A stretch of 29,945 nucleotides of DNA from NCBI GenBank assembly GCA_037443205.1, contig JBBIOU010000033.1, positions 1 to 29,945 of the forward strand, read 5' to 3'. Made by a program: the position numbers and the translations under genes. Under the pieces are notes generated by a model, which saw nothing but the letters and a program-made list of their open reading frames with translations, had not been told where the DNA came from and did no database searches. How positions within the stretch are numbered: the first letter of the stretch is position 1; each line of letters begins with the position of its first letter. Origin of the DNA: JBBIOU01 sp037443205. Lineage in GTDB: Bacteria > Bacteroidota > Bacteroidia > Flavobacteriales_D > UBA2798. Shown one piece after another: positions 7,744 through 18,500 of the stretch.

Positions 7744-9033
7744 TTACTGCTTATTGTACTTTTGTTTGTATTTATTATAAAGTTGTTTGTGTAAATTATC
7801 CAGGCTAACTTGTTTACCTTGTATAAAAGCCAACACTATATTATTGCTTTTCATATCTAATGCATCGCCATCTGATACTATAAGGGTAGCATCTTTGTCT
7901 TTTTCCAAAGAACCGGTGGTTTTGTCTATTCTTAATATTTTAGCGGCATTCAGTGTAATAGCTGCCAGGGCTTGTTCTTTGGTTAATCCGTAAGCTACGG
8001 CCGTACCTGCAATAAAAGGCAGGTTGCGCATCTGCATTGCTTCCTTACTGCCTGAGTTATGCAGGCAAAACAAAATACCTTCTTTTTGTAATAGGTAGGG
8101 TAATTTATAGGGTAAATCAATGTCTTCATCACTTCGCAGGGGTAGTTCGTTGGTTCCGCGCAATATAACGGGTACTTTATGTTCTTTTAGTAAATCGGTA
8201 ACCATATAGCTTTCGTATCCATCTACAATTACTTTATTAGGTATTTCCAATTCTTTGCAAAATAATAGCGCATCGGTAATTTCTTTGGCATAATTTGCGC
8301 GTATATATAAATTAGCTTTGCCCGAAAATATATTTTTCATTGCTTCAAAATTCAGGTCTTTATTTTCGGGAGTGTTCTGGTAATAGGCTTTAGCCTGTAC
8401 GAAGAAATTTTTAATTTCATTAATTTTTTCTTTGTATTTATCATTTTTTTGGGTTTCACCGGGTTCAGCCCACCAGCCTGTTTGATGCATGCTGCTTGGC
8501 CAATTCATATATATTCCATCATCTGCTTTATAAACGGCATCTTCCCAGTTCCATCCGGATGTTTTCATAACAGATGATGTTCCACATAAAGTTCCTCCGC
8601 GCGGTACTGCTTGTACAAGTAATACTCCGTTGCTGCGCACGGTAGGTATAATTTTAGAATCGGTATTATATGCAATGAGTGTTCTAACTGAAGGATTCAT
8701 ATCTCCTGTTTCGTTAAAATCGCGCGTAGAGCGAACGGCATCAATCTCGGTTAATCCCAGGGTAGTGTTACATCCTATAAAACCCGGATAAATGTGCTTG
8801 CCTTTTAGGTCTATTACCGTATCGTAATCTTTATAATTGGGAGAAGTTGTAAGCGCATTGGCAACAAGTATTATTTTTTCATTTTTTATTCCTATTACAG
8901 ATTCGTTTATTACCTCGCCCGTGCCGATGTGTGCAGTTCCGTTAATAAGTAAATAAGAGTTATGTTTACTTTGAGCAATTGATTGATGAGATAATATGTA
9001 AATAACTGATGTAATAAAAAATTTTGCTTTCAT
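7744..9033 (-). CDS. Secreted amidohydrolase-family protein lacking the HxH motif
   Basis: 429 aa with a signal peptide (cleavage after about residue 20, SIAQ). It has the composite fold of imidazolonepropionase-like amidohydrolases: an N-terminal beta-sandwich strand pair (SYLLINGTAHIGTG), the entry LKGKHIYPGFIG, and the C-terminal family signature LTKEQALAAITLNAAKILRI followed by GSLEKDKDATLIV. Where active members read HxH after PGFID, this protein reads GCNTTLG (residues 87-93), so the first metal ligands are absent. I infer a non-catalytic or altered protein, perhaps a partner of the larger amidohydrolase encoded 30 bp upstream in the same transcript. Bacteroidota often encode such pairs. 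Family assignment is firm. Confidence 0.9.
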   Translation of the reverse strand: MKAKFFITSVIYILSHQSIAQSKHNSYLLINGTAHIGTGEVINESVIGIKNEKIILVANALTTSPNYKDYDTVIDLKGKHIYPGFIGCNTTLGLTEIDAVRSTRDFNETGDMNPSVRTLIAYNTDSKIIPTVRSNGVLLVQAVPRGGTLCGTSSVMKTSGWNWEDAVYKADDGIYMNWPSSMHQTGWWAEPGETQKNDKYKEKINEIKNFFVQAKAYYQNTPENKDLNFEAMKNIFSGKANLYIRANYAKEITDALLFCKELEIPNKVIVDGYESYMVTDLLKEHKVPVILRGTNELPLRSDEDIDLPYKLPYLLQKEGILFCLHNSGSKEAMQMRNLPFIAGTAVAYGLTKEQALAAITLNAAKILRIDKTTGSLEKDKDATLIVSDGDALDMKSNNIVLAFIQGKQVSLDNLHKQLYNKYKQKYNKQ

Positions 9034-9063
9034 ACTTTGATTAAATATTACTATTTGGTTTAA

Positions 9064-12000
9064 TTAATGGTTGTTTAATTCTTCTTCATCTGTTATAAGA
9101 AATTCATCGCCCAACGAATCGCAATGAAACAATCTTTTTCTGGGCGAAGCTGCTTTTTGAGTGGGTTCGCCTTTCTTTTTAGCTTCAATCATTTTTTTAA
9201 TCAGGCGCATTCTTTCTTCTTGTAGCTTATCGCGTAATATTTTATCACGCTCAATATCAAAGTAGCATATTCCGTCAACAAATGTTTTTTCTGCTTTGGC
9301 GTAAACAGAAAGCGGGTGGGTATTCCAGATAACCAGGTCAGCGTCTTTTCCAATTTTAATGCTTCCTGTTTGTTTATCAATGTGAAGCATTTTTGCCGGA
9401 TTGAGAGTAACCATTTTTAGCGCTTCTTCTTCACTCACGTTTCCGTATTTTACGGCTTTAGCTGCTTCTTTAGGTAATCGTCTGGCCATTTCTGCATCGT
9501 CTGAATTGATACCAACCAGCACTCCTTGCTGATGCATCAAAGCAGCGTTGTATGGTATAGCTTCCTGAACCTCCATTTTATATGCCCACCAATCAGAAAA
9601 AGTAGAACCTGCCACGCCATGTTTAGCCATTTTATCTGCAACTTTATATCCTTCTAAAATATGTGTAAAGGTATTTATTTTAAATCTCATGGAGTCGGCA
9701 ACTTTCATCAACATATTTATTTCTGACTGCATATAAGAATGACAGGAAATAAATCGTTTGCCGCGCAATATTTCGAGTAATATATCACATTCAATATCTC
9801 TTCGGGGTTCGGTTAAATTTTTGTCTTTTTTAGCATTTTTAAAATATTCGTTCCAGGTTTTTTCATATTGCAATGCGCGATGAAAAGCATCATAAAAAAC
9901 CTGTTCAACTCCCATGCGTGTTTGTGGGTAGCGTATGGTATTAAAATCACCCCAATTAGATTGCTTTACATTTTCGCCTAAAGCACATTTAATAAAACCA
10001 TCGGCTCCTGCTATTTTCATTTCTTCGGGGCTTTTCCCCCAGCGAAATTTAATGATTGCCGATTGACCGCCTATAGGGTTGGCGCTACCGTGCAGAAGCT
10101 GTGCGGCTACTACTCCTCCGGCCAGTTGCCTGTATATATTTATATCATCAGCATTGATAACATCTGCTATACTCACTTCGGCTGTAACCGACTGTCCGCT
10201 TTCATTCACTCCACCGTTAATGGCAATGTGCGAATGTTCGTCTATGATTCCTGCTGTAACGTGTTTTCCGGTTGCATCAATTATCCAGGTATTTTTGTCA
10301 ACAACATCTAAAATTTTACCTATTAATTTAATTTTTCCATCTTGTATCAGTATGTCGGTGTTTAGTAAAATTCCTTCATTTTCACTTGTCCAAACAGTAG
10401 CATTTTTAATAAGTACAGGAATAGATTTGGGTAATGAATCAAAGCCATAAGCTTGAAACGGATAAATAACATGCGAAAAATAAATACTGTCCTTTTTTTC
10501 TTCTTTTTTATCTGGTTCAATCGTTTTTTTATTTCGTATGCACGACCATTTTATCCATTTCCCGTCAGGTAATTGTGCATTACCGTCCCATAAACCTCCG
10601 TCTCCACTTATTACACCTGATAAGCGGATGGCTCCCGCAAAATTTTTATCATTTAAAATAAAGCTTAAATGAATATGCGGATAATCTAACAACATGGTAG
10701 TTTCTACCCGGGTGGTATCAGATTTAACTGTGGCTTTGGGTTTTAATAATTCTCCTTTTACCGAAAGTGGGTAAATAAAATTATTGATATTTAAATTATA
10801 CTCACCCCGCACATCAGGTATTTCTGATTGGCTTAGTACATATTTTTTTCCGTTGATCCAATTTTCGTGTATGGTAGTTTTTTCATCAAAAATATTATTT
10901 GATGTAATGATAAAATTAGCCAGTTTACCCTTTTCCAGTGTACCTAATATTTTATCGGCTCCAATAAATTGTGCCGGTATAATGGTTAATGCTTTTAATG
11001 CTTCTGTTTCGGGCAGGCCGTGTTTTACGGCTTTGCGTAAATTACTGATAAAATTTTTACGTTCTTTCAAATCACTCGAAGTAATGGCAAACGATATTCC
11101 TGCATTATACAACAAGAATAAATTAGCCGGTGCCATTTCCCAGTGTTTCATCTCGGCCAGTGATACATTTTGTGCGTCATAAACATTTTCTACATCGTAT
11201 GCATCCGGAAAATTTAGTGGAATTATCAGTTTTGCACCCGTGTTTTTTATTTCTTTTATACGTTGATATTCATTGCCGGATGATTTAATAATGTATTGGA
11301 TACCAAATTCATCTCCTATTTTATCGGCTCTCAACACATTAAATTTATCGTTGGCTTCAATAATTTGCGGCAAATCATTATATTTACTCAGCGCTTCGAG
11401 CGAAAGGTTGGTTTCTATATTTTTTTGAGTTTTATACCAGCGGGCATCGTAATAAGTTTGCCGTAATAAAGCTATACAGCCCATTAGGGACGAAGGATAT
11501 TCTTGTTTAGAGGAACCTTTTCGTAAGGATAATTGCATAGCTGCATCAGAAATAAGCATTTGTTCATTTTCATTTTCATCGGCCAAAGTAACTAATGCCG
11601 AAGTGCCTCTCATCAAACCGTCATGTTGGTGTGTAAGCACCGCGCCAAATCCTTGCGAACGGTATTCGGCTGCAAGTTTGGCATCGCAGGTAAATGTTTC
11701 GGCTGCCCGTGTTTCCGGGTGTATGGTTTCGTTCCACGAAAATGCTCCTTTTTTAGTTTTTTCATATTGAGGTTTCGGATTCCAGGGTTTATCATTAACC
11801 GCGGGCATTCCGTAATGGCTGTATAAATCAATAAATGAAGGATACAAGTGTTTACCTTTCAAATCAATAATAACTGCTCCTTTGGGTATTTTTACGGTAG
11901 TGCCTGCGTCTTCAATTTTGTTGCCTTTTATAAGTAATATTCCGTTTTCAATTACTTTATCATGTGTAATATGAAGCGTTGCGTGTATAAAGGCATAATA

Positions 12001-12102
12001 GGATTTAAAATTATTTTTTAAACCGTTAACAGGAAATGTTTCTTGCGCTAGTATCGGGAGCACAATTATTAAAAATACAAACGAATAAAATATTTTTTTC
12101 AT
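9064..12102 (-). CDS. Tandem amidohydrolase protein, secreted; only the C-terminal domain keeps metal ligands
   Basis: 1012 aa: signal peptide (1-19, cut after LAQ), a first amidohydrolase domain (about 40-440), a beta-rich linker containing GVISGDGGLWDG, and a second amidohydrolase domain (about 575-970), then a charged helical tail (RDKLQEERMRLIKKMIEAKK). In the first domain the metal site reads IDLYSHYG (91-98), leaving only one His. The second has IDEHSH (H623, H625), CHSYMQ (H788), THILEG (H814) and GINSDDAEM (D868/D869), a full zinc-type set. The substrate is unknown; dipeptides and imidazolones are known for relatives. The gene is first in a two-gene minus-strand operon with the 429-aa amidohydrolase. 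Confidence 0.9.
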   Translation of the reverse strand: MKKIFYSFVFLIIVLPILAQETFPVNGLKNNFKSYYAFIHATLHITHDKVIENGILLIKGNKIEDAGTTVKIPKGAVIIDLKGKHLYPSFIDLYSHYGMPAVNDKPWNPKPQYEKTKKGAFSWNETIHPETRAAETFTCDAKLAAEYRSQGFGAVLTHQHDGLMRGTSALVTLADENENEQMLISDAAMQLSLRKGSSKQEYPSSLMGCIALLRQTYYDARWYKTQKNIETNLSLEALSKYNDLPQIIEANDKFNVLRADKIGDEFGIQYIIKSSGNEYQRIKEIKNTGAKLIIPLNFPDAYDVENVYDAQNVSLAEMKHWEMAPANLFLLYNAGISFAITSSDLKERKNFISNLRKAVKHGLPETEALKALTIIPAQFIGADKILGTLEKGKLANFIITSNNIFDEKTTIHENWINGKKYVLSQSEIPDVRGEYNLNINNFIYPLSVKGELLKPKATVKSDTTRVETTMLLDYPHIHLSFILNDKNFAGAIRLSGVISGDGGLWDGNAQLPDGKWIKWSCIRNKKTIEPDKKEEKKDSIYFSHVIYPFQAYGFDSLPKSIPVLIKNATVWTSENEGILLNTDILIQDGKIKLIGKILDVVDKNTWIIDATGKHVTAGIIDEHSHIAINGGVNESGQSVTAEVSIADVINADDINIYRQLAGGVVAAQLLHGSANPIGGQSAIIKFRWGKSPEEMKIAGADGFIKCALGENVKQSNWGDFNTIRYPQTRMGVEQVFYDAFHRALQYEKTWNEYFKNAKKDKNLTEPRRDIECDILLEILRGKRFISCHSYMQSEINMLMKVADSMRFKINTFTHILEGYKVADKMAKHGVAGSTFSDWWAYKMEVQEAIPYNAALMHQQGVLVGINSDDAEMARRLPKEAAKAVKYGNVSEEEALKMVTLNPAKMLHIDKQTGSIKIGKDADLVIWNTHPLSVYAKAEKTFVDGICYFDIERDKILRDKLQEERMRLIKKMIEAKKKGEPTQKAASPRKRLFHCDSLGDEFLITDEEELNNH

Positions 12103-12157
12103 ATTTAATTTGCAGCGTTAGTAATATAAATACTTAATTTAATTTTTTTTAAAAAAA

Positions 12158-12165
12158 CAAATATA
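12158..12165 (-). promoter_or_regulatory. Candidate -7 element for the amidohydrolase operon
   Basis: On the minus strand the sequence reads TATATTTG, an exact TAnnTTTG match, 56 bp before the ATG at 12102. No TTG is found at the expected -33 distance, so this is a moderate call. Confidence 0.4.
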
Positions 12166-12200
12166 CTGTTTATTTGTAGTGTATAATCATTATTACAAAG

Positions 12201-13688
12201 ATGAAAGAAGTAAATAAAGCTAATCCTGCAAAAAAGGCAGTTGTTATTGGTGCGGGTATAGCGGGTATAGCTGTTGCCATCAGGCTGGCAAACAAAAAAT
12301 ATGCTGTTGAAGTGTACGAGCAAAATGCTTACCCGGGAGGAAAACTTAGTAATTTAAAATGCGGGGGCTATCGCTTTGATGCTGGTCCTTCTTTATTTAC
12401 CCTGCCCCATTTGGTTGATGAACTTTTTACTCTGAGCGGCAAAAATCCGGGAGATTATTTTAACTATAAAAAAAAGGAAGAGGTATGCAGGTATTTTTGG
12501 GATGACAATACTAGTTTAATTGCTTATGCCGATAAAGAAAAATTTGCCGAAGAAATAGTAAACAAGTTAGGAATTGATAAAAAAATTATTTTGCGTTATT
12601 TAAAACACAGTGCATTTGCATACAACATAACCCGACCTGTATTTTTAGAGAACTCATTGCATATATTAAGTAATTATTTTAAATGGCATACTATTAAAGG
12701 TGTTTTTGCATTACCCTTTTTAAATATTTTTTCTAGCATGCATGCGGTAAATACAAAAAAACTTAAACACCCTAAACTCATACAGTATTTTAACCGATAT
12801 GCTACATACAATGGTTCTAATCCTTATAAAGCCCCGGGAATATTAACTATGATTCCGCATTTAGAGCATAATATAGGCACCTATATACCCGAACAGGGCA
12901 TGCACAGCATAACGCAATCGTTATATAAACTAGCCTGCGAACTGGGTGTTAAATTTAATTTTGAATCGGTTGTAAATAAAATCATTACCAAAGATAAAAC
13001 AGTGATAGGCATTGTAGCAAACAATCATGAAGTATATGCTGACATTGTTGTATGTAATTCGGATATATTTCCGGCATACAGAAATTTATTAAAACAAGAA
13101 CACTGCCCTGAAAAAATATTACAACAGGAACGTTCCAGCTCGGCACTTATTTTTTATTGGGGTATAAAAAAAACATTCAGCAATTTAGGTTTACACAATA
13201 TTTTTTTCAGCAATGATTACGAAGCAGAATTTAAAAGCATTTTTGAAACGAAAGAATTATATCACGACCCTACCGTATATATTAACATCACATCAAAAGA
13301 TATTAAAAACGATGCGCCTGAAGGGTGTGAAAACTGGTTTGTGATGGTTAATGTTCCGCACAGTGCTGAAGCATATTCGCAAGAACTAATTACCCGAATG
13401 AAAGAACAAATACTTTTAAAAATTTCTAAAATACTTTGCTGTAATATTGAAGCATATATTGAAACAGAAGCCTTTCTTACGCCCAAAGAAATTGAGCAAA
13501 AAACATCTTCTTACAGAGGTTCATTATACGGCACTTCTTCAAACACGCGCAATGCGGCTTTTTTAAGGCATGCAAATTTCAGTTCGGATATAAAAAATCT
13601 TTATTTCTGCGGAGGCAGCGTACATCCGGGGGGCGGTATCCCGCTGTGTTTATATTCGGCAAAAATAGTAAGCGGATTAATCAGATAA
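12201..13688 (+). CDS. crtD: Carotenoid desaturase, CrtI/CrtD family
   Basis: FAD-dependent desaturase acting on carotenoids at the membrane. The N-terminal dinucleotide-binding site is VVIGAGIAGIAVAIRLA (14-30) followed by VEVYEQNAYPGGKL. The C-terminal FAD motif is LYFCGGSVHPGGGIPLCLYS near residue 466. The sequence YRFDAGPSLFTLP (about 57-69) resembles the hydroxycarotenoid 3,4-desaturases (CrtD) of Bacteroidota, whereas phytoene desaturases in the phylum usually read FDMGPSWYWMP at this point; hence the CrtD choice, made from memory of the families. Length (495 aa) is normal. No other crt gene is in the window. It is divergent from the amidohydrolase operon and converges with the next gene with one base between stop codons. 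Confidence 0.85.
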   Translation: MKEVNKANPAKKAVVIGAGIAGIAVAIRLANKKYAVEVYEQNAYPGGKLSNLKCGGYRFDAGPSLFTLPHLVDELFTLSGKNPGDYFNYKKKEEVCRYFWDDNTSLIAYADKEKFAEEIVNKLGIDKKIILRYLKHSAFAYNITRPVFLENSLHILSNYFKWHTIKGVFALPFLNIFSSMHAVNTKKLKHPKLIQYFNRYATYNGSNPYKAPGILTMIPHLEHNIGTYIPEQGMHSITQSLYKLACELGVKFNFESVVNKIITKDKTVIGIVANNHEVYADIVVCNSDIFPAYRNLLKQEHCPEKILQQERSSSALIFYWGIKKTFSNLGLHNIFFSNDYEAEFKSIFETKELYHDPTVYINITSKDIKNDAPEGCENWFVMVNVPHSAEAYSQELITRMKEQILLKISKILCCNIEAYIETEAFLTPKEIEQKTSSYRGSLYGTSSNTRNAAFLRHANFSSDIKNLYFCGGSVHPGGGIPLCLYSAKIVSGLIR

Positions 13689-13689
13689 T

Positions 13690-14955
13690 TTATCCTGCCA
13701 GTTCTGTTAAGCCTTTTACCAGTTTATCCAAATCATCTGTTGATGTATATACGTGCGGAGTTATTCTAACACCATTTACTTTTTGCCATTCTATAGAGAC
13801 GCAATGTACTCCGTATTTTTCAAGTAAGAAGTTTTCTATTTCGTGAGCTTTTTTACCTTCAATACCAACCGTTGCAATAGCACAACTTGCATGGTTGCTG
13901 AGCGGTGAATAAAATTTAATTTTAGGATGTGATTTTACTTTTTCTACCCAGTAGTTTTTAAGGTATCTTAATCTTTCTTCTTTGCGTTTGGTACCAATAC
14001 TGTTATGAAAACTCAAAGCACGGCCGATGGCCATTTCGGCCGGAAAGGAACGTGTACCAAGGGCTTCAAATTTTCTGATATTATTTTCTTTGGGTTTTTC
14101 GGGTGCAAACAGAGGCCATAAATTTTCTATTTTATTTTGTTTTACATAGAGCATTCCGGTTCCAAAGGGAGCGCAAAGCCATTTATGCAAACTAAAGCCG
14201 GCATAATCGCAATCTATTTCGTGTAAATTCATTTCTATGTGCGCTAAAGAATGTGCGGCATCAAGTATTACCTCTACTCCTTTTTTATGCGCCTCTTCGC
14301 ATATTTGCCTGGCAGGCAAAATATGTCCTGTCCAGTTGATAACATGTGTTAGATGAACTATTTTTGTTTTTGATGTGATGGCATCGGTATATAATTTTAC
14401 AATTTTATCATTATCATCCAGGCCTATGGGTATGTCTATCCAATTTAATTTTATTCCTTCGCGCATTTGGCGTTGCAGCCATGCGTTGCGCATATTGGGG
14501 TAATCGTAATTGGTAACTAATACTTCATCACCTTTTTGCAGTGATAGACCAAAAATAATAGTTTCCAAAGCTTCGCTCGAATTTCTGCAAATAGATATTT
14601 CTTCGGGATGGCAACCTGCAAATGCAGCCAGATCTTTGCGTAGCGGCTCGCGCGATTTATCTAAAATTCTCCACATGAAATAGGAAGGAGCTTCATTGCT
14701 GTATCGGTTGTAATGCTCAAATACTTCCTGTACTACCTTAGGTTGAGGAGAAACACCGCCATTATTCAGGTTAATAATATTTGCATGGATGGTATATGAT
14801 TGCCTGACCCATTCCCAAAAATCATCGTTGGTAAGCTGCGTATCAAAAAAGTTATTATCAACAGGATTTTGATTTGTAAATAATTCGGGGGCTAATGCCA
14901 TGCCGGCCAGTGTGAGGCCTGTATGCGAAATAAATTTTCTTCGTGAATTACTCAT
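13690..14955 (-). CDS. Class V aminotransferase-fold PLP enzyme with Tat signal
   Basis: Isopenicillin-N-epimerase/cysteine-desulfurase-like PLP enzyme. The chosen ATG at 14955 starts MSNSRRKFISHTGLTLAGMA, a textbook twin-arginine signal (SRRKFI plus a hydrophobic stretch), so folded enzyme with bound cofactor is probably exported. An ATG eight codons upstream (14979) is possible. PLP-site features: SSEALETII, the cofactor Asp-x-x-His in LDAAHSLAH, and the Schiff-base lysine in GFSLHKWLCAPFGTGML. The domain covers nearly the whole chain. Exported members of this family in Bacteroidota have no settled substrate; amino-acid racemisation or C-S/C-N cleavage are options. It is downstream of the wbqC-like gene by about 35 bp, likely the same transcription direction and unit. 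Confidence 0.9.
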   Translation of the reverse strand: MSNSRRKFISHTGLTLAGMALAPELFTNQNPVDNNFFDTQLTNDDFWEWVRQSYTIHANIINLNNGGVSPQPKVVQEVFEHYNRYSNEAPSYFMWRILDKSREPLRKDLAAFAGCHPEEISICRNSSEALETIIFGLSLQKGDEVLVTNYDYPNMRNAWLQRQMREGIKLNWIDIPIGLDDNDKIVKLYTDAITSKTKIVHLTHVINWTGHILPARQICEEAHKKGVEVILDAAHSLAHIEMNLHEIDCDYAGFSLHKWLCAPFGTGMLYVKQNKIENLWPLFAPEKPKENNIRKFEALGTRSFPAEMAIGRALSFHNSIGTKRKEERLRYLKNYWVEKVKSHPKIKFYSPLSNHASCAIATVGIEGKKAHEIENFLLEKYGVHCVSIEWQKVNGVRITPHVYTSTDDLDKLVKGLTELAG

Positions 14956-14989
14956 AATGTTAGTATAACAGTTAAACAATTCATAATTA

Positions 14990-15598
14990 TTACATAGGGT
15001 TGTTATTGATATATAATGCTGCTTCGGGGCCTAAATTAAAAAGTAAATCTATTACACTAAGATTAGACAAAAAGCCGTGTTTATTTTGAAACACCTGATT
15101 GTATGGCACACCGTTAAATATACTTTCTTGACGGGGGTCAAAAGATTGGCGGTAGTCTAAAAAAACGGTATCGGTAATGTATGCGGTTGTATAATTTATA
15201 CGAACGTTTAAATTTATTTTATCTAAAATAAACTTGGTTAATTCGTTGTTTAAGTCGAGCAGCCAGTGGTATCTTTTTTGAAAAAATACCATAAATTCAG
15301 ATTCGTAAAATTCAAAGTATGGGGAAGTTCTGTAAGCTGACTCAATGCTTCTCCAATGAATTTTTTGCCAATTATCGCTATTGGCTATTTGAGTATCTTT
15401 AACAAGTTTGCGCTGGCTTTTTCCTTTAACTACAGGAACAATTAAATCTAATTTACCGTTTGCACCATATATAGAGGCTCTGTTTCTGTAGCTTTGTTTG
15501 ATGTAATGTTCATATATTTCTATGGTTATTTCCGGGTAGCGGGCAATGAGTTTAAAATATTCTATATTGCCCATATATGCGGTAGGTAATAAAATCAT
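14990..15598 (-). CDS. WbqC-like family protein
   Basis: 202 aa, no signal peptide. The N-terminus MILLPTAYMGNIEYF and the middle segment IVPVVKGKSQRKL followed by NWQKIHWRSIESAYRTSPYFEFY are typical of WbqC-like proteins (PF08889), which are found near polysaccharide or envelope genes and in many Bacteroidota genomes beside the signal peptidase gene. The biochemical function is not established. Its ATG begins at the base directly after the TAA of the sensor kinase gene (15599-15601), a start-on-stop arrangement that suggests translational coupling. No kinase response regulator is adjacent. Confidence 0.88.
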   Translation of the reverse strand: MILLPTAYMGNIEYFKLIARYPEITIEIYEHYIKQSYRNRASIYGANGKLDLIVPVVKGKSQRKLVKDTQIANSDNWQKIHWRSIESAYRTSPYFEFYESEFMVFFQKRYHWLLDLNNELTKFILDKINLNVRINYTTAYITDTVFLDYRQSFDPRQESIFNGVPYNQVFQNKHGFLSNLSVIDLLFNLGPEAALYINNNPM

Positions 15599-18500
15599 TT
15601 AATATCTTTTTTTATCAATACCTTTAAAAACTATTTTGTATATGGTTCCGGGTTTATCGAGTATATCTATTTCACCATTAATCTGATCGGTAAGTATTTT
15701 AATCAGTTCCATTCCTAAGGTATTGGAATTTTTTTTAAAAATTTCTTTATCAAAACCTAATCCGTCATCGCCAATTATCAGTTCAAAATGTTCATTGATT
15801 TTTGTAAGATGAAAAACTATGGTTCCTTCGGTTCGGTTTATAAAAGCATACTTTAGTGCGTTTGTAATTATTTCGTTCATCAACAATCCCAGTGGCATCA
15901 CTGTATCAAATCCAAAATTTTCAGTTGTAATTTTTTTATCTAATTTAATATTTGCCTGTATGCCGTATGTGTCAATTAAATCTTTTACCAATCTGTCTAA
16001 GTACTCTGAAATATTAACACGCGAAAAATCTTTGGTTTCGTAAAGTCTTTCGTGTATTAACGCCATGCTTCTGATGCGGTTTTTAGATTCTTCAAGCGCT
16101 TGAATGGTTTGTTTATCTTTAACAAATTCGGTTTGTATGTTAAGCAAACTTGCAATTACCTGTAAGTTATTTTTTACGCGGTGGTGTATTTCTTTTAATA
16201 ATATTTCTTTTTCCTGCGATTGCTTTTCTATTTTGGCTGTTCTAACTGCAACTTTTTCTTCTAATATACTACTGTAGCGTGTAATGTTTTTTTGTATGCT
16301 TTGGTTATATTTATAAATTAAAAAGATAACGGCTGAAAGAAGCGCTATGGCAAACCACCAGCTTTGCCAAAATGCCGATTGAATAGTGATATTTACGGAA
16401 GCATAATTTTGATTGCGTTTGCCATTTGTGTCCGTAACAGCTACTTTAAAAACATATTCTCCCGAAGGGAGGTTTGAATAGGTTACTTCCTGGTAATCGA
16501 TGGGAGGAGACCATTCTTTATCAAATCCTTCGAGTTTATAAGTATATTTTGTTTTGACATTTGCATTAAGATTAACTGCTTTAAAATTAAAAGTAAGTTG
16601 ATTTTGGTCATGCCTAAGGATTATATTTCGGGGTACACCAAACCAATTTGTTTTATTACCGATGACTGCATTGGCAGATAATTTTTCAAAATGTAATTTT
16701 ATATCCGTAAGATGTACAGTGGGTAAAATGTATTCTGTAAGTTCCTGGTTGGGTTTAATTTCTATCAATCCGTTTACGGTACCTAACCAAATATTTCCTT
16801 CCGTGTCTTTATATGCCGCCTTTGAATTACTTTCACTGCCGGTATATCCTTGCTCTTTTGTATAATTGTTTATTTGTGTAACTTCTCCATGGGTAGATAA
16901 AATAATTTTATCTATGCCTTTATTAGAACCCGCCCATATATTACCTTCGTCATCGGCAATTATGCAATAAATTGTACTGGAAGTTAAACCTTCTTTATTT
17001 GTGTAGTTTTTGTATTTAACTCCATCAAATCGAGCAACGCCTTTATCTGTTCCTACCCATATGTTACCCACCTTGTCTTCGGTTATCGAGCCAATGTATG
17101 TATTTAATAATCCCTGTTTAGTTGCATAATGAGAAATCGTTTTATCGGCTTCTGAATATTTAAATAACCCATTACCGGTTCCAATCCAAATATTACCTTT
17201 AGAGTCTTGTAACATTGAATGAATGTATCCGTGTCCCAGTCCTTTGGTTTCATCTATCAAATCAATAATTCGATTATTTTGCATAACGGCTATTCCCTTG
17301 CCGCTGGTACCTACATAAATCAAGTTGTTTTTGCTGATGCAAATACTTTTAACTTCATTCATAGGCAAGCCGTTTTGTATCGTAAAAAGTTGCATATTGC
17401 CTGTTGGCGAAATTTTAATTAACCCCTGTTCAGTAGCGCACCATATATTGTTATCCTTGTCGCATTTTAAATCGCGAACGCGTTTAATTTCCTGCCCGTT
17501 AATAAATTTTATTTGGGTAATTTCTTTACCGGTAAATTTTATAATTCCATTATTAATAGTACCTATATATAGGTTGTTATAATTATCTTTAGTGATAGAA
17601 AAAATATCTTCGGTAGATAGCTGCGGATAATTGTGGTAGTTTACAAATTGTTTACCTGAATACTTAAATAATCCTTTACCATTTGAGCCTAACCAAATGT
17701 TTTTATATTTATCTTCATAAATTGAAAAAATACCTATAGTGTTTAAGCCGTTTTGTTTGTTGAAATTTTGAAAGGATTTTTCGTTTAAATTCAGGCAATA
17801 CACACCGTTTTGCGAAGTACCAATCCAAACATTATTTTTGCTATCGCGGAATATTTTTTTTACGATGTGGTGTTGCACGATTTGTGCATACCAGGGTTGA
17901 AAAATCTTGCTTTTATGCAAATTGCCGTGTAACTCCCAAAGCTGATTATCTAAGGCATTTAAGATAAGCAAACTGTCATTATACACGCAAATATTATTAA
18001 TACCTCGGGTAAGATACTTTTTTTGCACCGATTCAAGTTTATAATTACTGTTCAGCCAGTATAAACCCCTGTTTGATGCAACTAAGATTGAACTTTTGTA
18101 GGCTTGTATATCATATACCGCATAGGCAAGTGTATCATCGGTTAAAAATATTTTACGAAATTTGCCTTTATCCAAATAAAATAAACCCGAACCATTACCG
18201 GCATAAAGCACTTTATTATGTTTATCAAAAAAAAGTATATCACAATGTTGTAAATGGGGTTCATTGTGTTTGTTATATGCTGTAAAGCCGGTACCATTTA
18301 AACAACTTATTCCTGACCAGGGGCTGGCAAACCACATACGACCATCATCATCTTCAGTAATAGAAGTAACAAGGTTTCCATTTAAACCATGGGTTTCATT
18401 GTATTCAGTAAATCGCTGACCATCAAAATAGCACACTCCCCCACCGGAAGTTGCTACCCAGAGCAATCCTCTCGAATCTTCGTAAATAGCATTAACCTGC

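Noticed and set aside
10063..11182. Several plus-strand frames of 82-132 aa inside the tandem amidohydrolase gene
   Set aside because: They overlap each other and the conserved metal-binding domains on the minus strand; composition is typical of antisense frames.
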